DNA from: Sphingomonas baiyangensis
Lineage (GTDB): Bacteria > Pseudomonadota > Alphaproteobacteria > Sphingomonadales > Sphingomonadaceae
DNA: 64,000 nt
NCBI RefSeq assembly: GCF_005144715.1
Contig: NZ_SWKR01000002.1
Coordinates: 1,726,227-1,790,226, forward strand
Reading direction: 5' to 3'
The position numbers were made by a program, and so were the translations under genes. Within the stretch, counting starts at the first letter, position 1; each line of letters starts with the position of its first letter. Below are positions 60,281-64,000 of this stretch, piece after piece. The notes under the pieces were generated by a model, which ran no database searches, was not told the DNA's origin, and saw nothing but the letters and a program-made list of their open reading frames with translations.

Positions 60281-60418
60281 TCAGGCCAGCAGCAGCCAGG
60301 CGAATATGATGATGACCAGTGCCAGCGACACGGGAAGGATCACACGCGTCATGTGCGGCGTGGTACCGGCACGGGCGCGGTCGGTGTCGATGTGCTTTGC
60401 GTTGTCTTCGTCAGCCAT
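60281..60418 (-). CDS. 45-residue single-pass membrane protein in the stress locus
   Basis: A short ORF starting at ATG 60418: MADEDNAKHIDTDRARAGTT, then PHMTRVILPVSLALVIIIFA and WLLLA. The N-terminal half is polar and acidic and the C-terminal half is one clear transmembrane helix. It lies on the phyR strand between phyR (ends 60478) and ecfG (starts 60172). The codons are GC3-rich and the start/stop positions fit the gap. No function assigned. Confidence 0.75.
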   Translation of the reverse strand: MADEDNAKHIDTDRARAGTTPHMTRVILPVSLALVIIIFAWLLLA

Positions 60419-60477
60419 GCAGGCTCAACCCCCGGAAATCATTTTGGGTCCGTATCAGTCGTTCGATAGGGCGATGC

Positions 60478-61275
60478 TCAGCCGGCGGGCACCGTCGCCT
60501 GGTCGAAGAACAGCGCCTGGCTGATCGCCGCCTTCACCGTCGAGCGCTGGAACGGCTTGGTGATGAGGAAGGTCGGCTCGGGACGTTCGCCCGTCAGCAG
60601 CCGCTCGGGGAAGGCCGTGATGAAGATTACGGGCACGTTGAATTCGGCAAGGATGTCCTTGACCGCGTCGATGCCCGAACTGTCGTCGGCGAGCTGGATA
60701 TCGGCAAGCACCAGACCGGGCCGGTCTTCGAGCGCCAGCGCCACGGCTTCGTCGCGCGTCACCGCCACGCCGGTCACATCGTGGCCAAGATCGCGCACGA
60801 TCGTCTCGAGGTCCATCGCGATGATCGGCTCGTCCTCGATCACCAGCACGCGGGCGCGCGTCTGCTGCTCGATTTCGGCGAGCGCATCGCTCACCAGCTC
60901 GTCGACCTCGCTGTCGGTCGCGCCGATCAGATAGGCGGTATCCTCGACGGTGAAGCCTTCCATCGCCGTCAGCAGCAATGCCTGGCGCGAGAGCGGTGCG
61001 ATCCGCGCCAGCCGCGCGCGGGCGATCGCCTCGGCGTCGCCGCCATCCTCGCCGGCATGCATGTCCTCGATCTGGCTCGACGACCAGATCGCCTGGAAGG
61101 TGCGATACAGCCCCAGCCGCGCATCGACGTCGCGCGGAAACTCCTCGGGCGCGGCGACGATCGCCTCGAGCGTGGCGCGCACATAGCGGTCGCCTTCGGT
61201 CTGGCTACCGGTCAGCGCGCGGCCGTAGCGGCGCAGAAAAGGAAGATGCGGGGCAAGCTGTTGTCCAAGCGACAT
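60478..61275 (-). CDS. phyR: Response regulator PhyR (anti-anti-sigma factor)
   Basis: Master regulator of the alphaproteobacterial general stress response. The 265-residue product has an N-terminal sigma-like domain (about 1-135; PFLRRYGRALTGSQTEGDRY and AMEGFTVEDTAYLIGATDSE) that mimics EcfG and traps NepR. A receiver follows (VLVIEDEPIIAMDLETIV, phosphoacceptor Asp192 in VLADIQLADDSSG, Thr in IFITAFPERL and Lys in LITKPFQRS). Phosphorylation opens the sigma-like domain. Divergent from nepR/phyP. Confidence 0.95.
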   Translation of the reverse strand: MSLGQQLAPHLPFLRRYGRALTGSQTEGDRYVRATLEAIVAAPEEFPRDVDARLGLYRTFQAIWSSSQIEDMHAGEDGGDAEAIARARLARIAPLSRQALLLTAMEGFTVEDTAYLIGATDSEVDELVSDALAEIEQQTRARVLVIEDEPIIAMDLETIVRDLGHDVTGVAVTRDEAVALALEDRPGLVLADIQLADDSSGIDAVKDILAEFNVPVIFITAFPERLLTGERPEPTFLITKPFQRSTVKAAISQALFFDQATVPAG

Positions 61276-61402
61276 GTTCGTACTTCACTCCTTCGGCGCG
61301 GCAAGGCCGCCGCTCGCGCATCGGCACGAGATGCTGGCGCGCGGGCAAATCTGCAAGCGCACAGGCGAAGGTTCCCCCCTTCCCCGATTTTGCTTCTCGA
61401 CC

Positions 61403-61427
61403 GGAACCATCGAGAACGTTTTTTGTT
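61403..61427 (+). promoter_or_regulatory. Candidate EcfG-type promoter upstream of nepR
   Basis: GGAAC (61403-61407), 16 bp, then TGTT (61424-61427). The EcfG consensus is GGAAC-N16/17-CGTT, so there is one mismatch in the -10. It is on the plus strand, about 110 bp before the nepR start. Autoregulation of this locus by its sigma factor is usual. A run of T residues overlaps the spacer. Confidence 0.45.
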
Positions 61428-61535
61428 TCACACCCGAAGCGCTTTGTGTGCTTGGGATATTCACGCTCCCACCCGGGGGCCGTAATTTCGTTCGCGTGCG
61501 CCTCAGGGGTGTTCGCGATCCGCAGGGGGAAGTAG

Positions 61536-61805
61536 GTGCGTTCAGGGAACAGCCCCGCCGCCGGCTCGCATGACGATGCGACCGCGACCGGGAAGAGCGG
61601 CAAAGAATCCCGTACCGGCAATCGTGATGGCAACGCAGGCGGTGCTCGGCACGGCGCAGGCGGTGGCCGTTCGGGTGGTGGCTCGGGTAGCGGTTCGGGC
61701 GGCGACCGCCGGAATGTCGGCGACGCCCTGCGTGCCGTCTATCGCGAGGCCGTCGATGAGAGCATCCCCGACGAATTGCTTGACCTGTTGAAGAAGCTGG
61801 ACTGA
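61536..61805 (+). CDS. nepR: Anti-sigma factor NepR
   Basis: Binds and inactivates EcfG. The 89-residue product starts with GTG (61536) behind a strong cgcaggggga site. The N-terminal 55 residues are Gly/Ser-rich and disordered. The final 33 hold the NepR signature RRNVGDALRAVYREAVDESI then PDELLDLLKKLD. It lies divergent to phyR and 11 bp before phyP, so nepR-phyP is probably one transcript. Confidence 0.9.
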   Translation: MRSGNSPAAGSHDDATATGKSGKESRTGNRDGNAGGARHGAGGGRSGGGSGSGSGGDRRNVGDALRAVYREAVDESIPDELLDLLKKLD

Positions 61806-61816
61806 ACAGCAACGCG

Positions 61817-63409
61817 ATGCAGGACGCTTCTCCACCGTCGGGGTTGAGCAGCCCCGCCGGGGGTCCGTCGGTCGACGGCTTAGTCGCACGCTCGCGCTTC
61901 CCGACGGGTGCGCGCGTATTTCTCATTCTCAGCGCCGCGCTGCTGCCGCTGGCGCTGATCGCGCTTTTTGCGTCGTTGCAGACCACGCGCACTGCCGAGA
62001 TCGAAGTGCGCAGCCAGCTTCGGCTTGCCGCGACCGAAAGCGCGCGCGCACTCGCGATCGAGCTCGTCGGCAACATGACGTCGCTGCGAAGCGCCGCCGA
62101 CGCGCTCGCGCTCGACCGTGACGATGTCACCGCCTGTGCCCGGCTACAGGGTCTGTTCGCACAGCAGCGCGCCGGCGGCGTCCGCTTCGCGATCACCGAT
62201 AATGGCGGCGCGCTGCTGTGTGGCGGCCCCCTTCCGGCCAGTGTCGCGCTTGCCGCAACTTCGCCTGGCGCGCTGCTCACGCCCGACGCGCTGGTACTGA
62301 CCATTGCTTCGCGCGACGGCACGGTCGAGGCGACCGCGATAATGCCGGCGCCCTTTCTTGCCACCGTCAGCCGCCCGAGCAGCTTCGCGCCCGAAAACGC
62401 CGTCGCGCTGTTGCTGGGCGACGAGACGCTGCCGCTCACCACACTCGATACCGGGTTGCTGCGTCGTAGCGAGCAGACCGAGCGCCCGATCGGCATCGCC
62501 GGGCTGCGTCTGGCGATGACGATGCGCAGCGCGCCGATCACGTCGCCGGTGTTGCTGTCGATGCTACTGCCGCTGCTGATGTGGGCCGCCGCTGCCGGCA
62601 TCGCCTGGTTCGTCGTCGACCGGCTGCTGATCCGGCCGCTGCGCCGCCTGCGCACGGCGGTGGGTGCCTATCGACCGGGCGAAGAGCTGAAGCGCATCAA
62701 TTACGGCTCGGTCCCCGCGCAGGAAATCCAGCATCTGGGCGATACCTTCGGCGACATCGCGCGCGTCGTGCGACTGCACGAGGCCGAACTCGCCGAGGGA
62801 CTCGTACGCCAGACGAAGCTGACGCGCGAAGTGCACCATCGCGTGAAGAACAACCTGCAGGTGATCGCCAGTCTCATCAACTTTCATGCACGCGGCGCCG
62901 AGTCCGCCGATGCGAGCGCCGCCTATGCCTCGATCCAGCGGCGCGTCGATGCGCTGGCAGTGGTGCATCGCTATCATTTCGCCGAGCTTGAGGAAAATCG
63001 CGGCGTCGAGCTGCGCCCGGTGATCGGCGAGCTTGCCTCGAACCTGCGCGCCACCGCGCCCGCGGCCGCCGCGCGCATCAGCGTGGTGATCGAGGTCGAG
63101 CCCTATCTGGTGTCGCAGGACACGGCGGTCGCGGTCGCGTTTCTGTTGACCGAGATCGCCGAGCTGGCGATCCAGCACAATCCGCTGGCGGCGATACGCA
63201 TGACGCTTCAGGCCGCGGAGAGCGAGCGGCAGGCAATATTGCGCGTCAGCTCGCCCGCGCTGATTGCCGATCCCGAGCTCGAAGCACTGATCGAACGTCG
63301 CTACGGGCGTGTGATGTCGGGCCTTGCCCGCCAGCTGCGATCGACGCTGCATCACGATCCGCTGGTCGGCGCATACGAGATCGCGATACCCATAACGGGC
63401 ATCGCCTGA
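61817..63409 (+). CDS. phyP: PhyP-like sensor histidine kinase/phosphatase
   Basis: Membrane sensor of the stress cascade, 530 residues. Transmembrane segments lie at about 33-53 and 243-268, with a periplasmic domain between, then HAMP-like and HisKA_2 domains (TREVHHRVKNNLQVIASLIN; His341 of the HHR motif). The following CA domain is degenerate: the N-box region reads LLTEIAELAIQHNP without Asn, and no DxGxG-type box follows. In Sphingomonas Fr1, PhyP acts to keep PhyR unphosphorylated and needs a His at about this position, so a phosphatase role fits. The start at 61817 could shift slightly. Confidence 0.88.
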   Translation: MQDASPPSGLSSPAGGPSVDGLVARSRFPTGARVFLILSAALLPLALIALFASLQTTRTAEIEVRSQLRLAATESARALAIELVGNMTSLRSAADALALDRDDVTACARLQGLFAQQRAGGVRFAITDNGGALLCGGPLPASVALAATSPGALLTPDALVLTIASRDGTVEATAIMPAPFLATVSRPSSFAPENAVALLLGDETLPLTTLDTGLLRRSEQTERPIGIAGLRLAMTMRSAPITSPVLLSMLLPLLMWAAAAGIAWFVVDRLLIRPLRRLRTAVGAYRPGEELKRINYGSVPAQEIQHLGDTFGDIARVVRLHEAELAEGLVRQTKLTREVHHRVKNNLQVIASLINFHARGAESADASAAYASIQRRVDALAVVHRYHFAELEENRGVELRPVIGELASNLRATAPAAAARISVVIEVEPYLVSQDTAVAVAFLLTEIAELAIQHNPLAAIRMTLQAAESERQAILRVSSPALIADPELEALIERRYGRVMSGLARQLRSTLHHDPLVGAYEIAIPITGIA

Positions 63410-63503
63410 TTTTTTGAATTGGCGCGGAACCCGGCGATTTGATCGGCGTTCTGCTCTTCGGATGGCGACCTTTTGCCCCCCCGCTCTCGCCATCCAAGAC
63501 ATG

Positions 63504-63548
63504 GGCCCGGAAGCGCTTCCCCTCCCCCCCCGGTGGCGCTTCCGGGCC
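63504..63548. other. Intergenic inverted repeat (13-bp stem) after phyP
   Basis: Perfect arms ggcccggaagcgc (63504-63516) and gcgcttccgggcc (63536-63548), with a 19-nt C-rich loop. It lies in the 266-bp gap between phyP and the entericidin-like gene. A short tttt follows some bases later (caatttt), so it may be a terminator for phyP. No other feature seen in the gap. Confidence 0.55.
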
Positions 63549-63675
63549 TACAATTTTCCCCACATCGTTGATCGAGCCGCCGGGTTTCGCAGCGCCGAGC
63601 ATTCGGTTGCTAAGGCGGAACGAAATCGCAGCGCGAGCATTCAATCGCGGCAAGCCGTTTTTTGGGAGATCACCA

Positions 63676-63801
63676 ATGCGCAAGATGTTCGGACTGGCGA
63701 TGGTAGCGACCGCTCTGCTGGTCAGCGCATGCAATACCGTCGAAGGCGTGGGCCGCGACGTGCAGTCGGCAGGCGCCGCGGTCGAGGACGCTGCGGACTG
63801 A
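63676..63801 (+). CDS. Entericidin A/B family small lipoprotein
   Basis: A 41-residue lipoprotein beginning MRKMFGLAMVATALLVSACN with a clear lipobox (VSAC). The mature part TVEGVGRDVQSAGAAVEDAA contains the entericidin pattern (T-x-x-G-x-G-x-D-x-x-x-G). Entericidins are small membrane-associated lipoproteins linked to stress and cell lysis in enteric bacteria. The ATG at 63676 has a gggag ribosome site. It has its own terminator. Confidence 0.87.
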   Translation: MRKMFGLAMVATALLVSACNTVEGVGRDVQSAGAAVEDAAD

Positions 63802-63829
63802 GCAGCGCCGATCCCGTGATCGAAGCAAG

Positions 63830-63858
63830 AGGGCCGCGGTGCGAACCGCGGCCCTTTT
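63830..63858 (+). terminator. Intrinsic terminator after the entericidin-like gene
   Basis: Ten-bp GC-rich stem (agggccgcgg / ccgcggccct, arms 63830-63839 and 63846-63855) with a 6-nt loop, then TTT. It lies between the entericidin-like gene and the convergent tatC end, and could act in both directions. Confidence 0.85.
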
Positions 63859-63867
63859 CGCATCCGC

Positions 63868-64000
63868 TCATTCGGCGGGAGCGGCGTCCTCGCTTGCCGC
63901 AGCCTTCCGGCGCGAGCGCTCCGAAAACCAGATTCCGACCAGCGCCAGCTCGTACAGCAGGATCAGCGGGATCGCGAGCAGGAACTGCGAGCCGACATCG
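63868..64000 (-). CDS. tatC: Sec-independent translocase TatC, C-terminal end (truncated by window)
   Basis: The last 44 codons of a gene that continues beyond the window. The product reads DVGSQFLLAIPLILLYELAL then VGIWFSERSRRKAAASED and ends at TGA. The PLILLYELxLVG helix and the short charged tail are typical of the sixth TatC helix. TatC is the twin-arginine signal receptor in the inner membrane. The rest, including the tatAB genes usually upstream, is not visible. Confidence 0.88.
   Translation of the reverse strand, partial: DVGSQFLLAIPLILLYELALVGIWFSERSRRKAAASEDAAPAE

Noticed and set aside
61542-61889. Minus-strand ORF opposite nepR
   Set aside because: Antisense of the NepR and PhyP starts, which have clear family motifs.

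Overview
The window is a high-GC, gene-dense chromosomal segment from an alphaproteobacterium, almost certainly of the Sphingomonadales (Sphingomonas or a close relative). The strongest single marker is a serine palmitoyltransferase with all known active-site residues in place (44351-45619). Supporting markers are the PhyR/NepR/EcfG/PhyP general stress response locus, GapR, a DUF2093 protein, class I lysyl-tRNA synthetase, a large TonB receptor and a nested inverted repeat of a kind I remember as common in sphingomonads. I see no phage, insertion sequence, CRISPR array or rRNA operon. Protein-coding genes cover almost everything and no gap without a gene exceeds about 300 bp.

Layout. 1-10.5 kb: clpB, two adjacent 2OG-Fe(II) oxygenases (one fused to TPRs), a convergent TonB-dependent receptor, a small exported protein, and an M23 lipoprotein translationally coupled to a DUF2093 gene. 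10.5-25 kb: xseA and purD with overlapping divergent starts, a membrane-anchored helix-hairpin-helix protein, M19 dipeptidase, CorA, a two-lobed aspartic protease with a PDZ-like end, an orphan cpaF, an EamA exporter, an SLC13 permease, an RTX-like Ca-binding protein and glutaminase. 25-34.4 kb: uvrA, lysK, bestrophin, the gapR-yebC-ruvC-ruvA set, a secreted amidohydrolase and tRNA-Val(TAC). 34.4-43.1 kb: S41 peptidase lipoprotein, an exosortase-associated O-ligase, a divergent asparagine-synthase-like protein, a metal-dependent hydrolase with divergent TetR, obgE, the nested inverted repeat, proB.

43.1-52.4 kb is the most interesting envelope region. An SDR-family reductase (candidate ceramide reductase), an acyl carrier protein and serine palmitoyltransferase are followed by a hybrid histidine kinase, lptF, lptG, a fatty acid desaturase and a GNAT-like protein of the family I associate with bacterial ceramide synthase. 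Together they look like a sphingolipid synthesis cluster with the Lpt permease pair embedded in it, which fits organisms that carry glycosphingolipid instead of LPS.

52.4-64 kb: a small secreted protein, xthA, erpA, an M23 peptidase, a DUF455 protein, bcp and glnE. The general stress response locus follows: ecfG, a 45-residue membrane protein, phyR, then divergently nepR and phyP, plus a second possible nepR-like ORF beside ecfG. The window ends with an entericidin-like lipoprotein and the 3' end of tatC. Functions are read from motifs and family knowledge; no database search was possible, so sub-family assignments, especially in the lipid cluster, are inferences.
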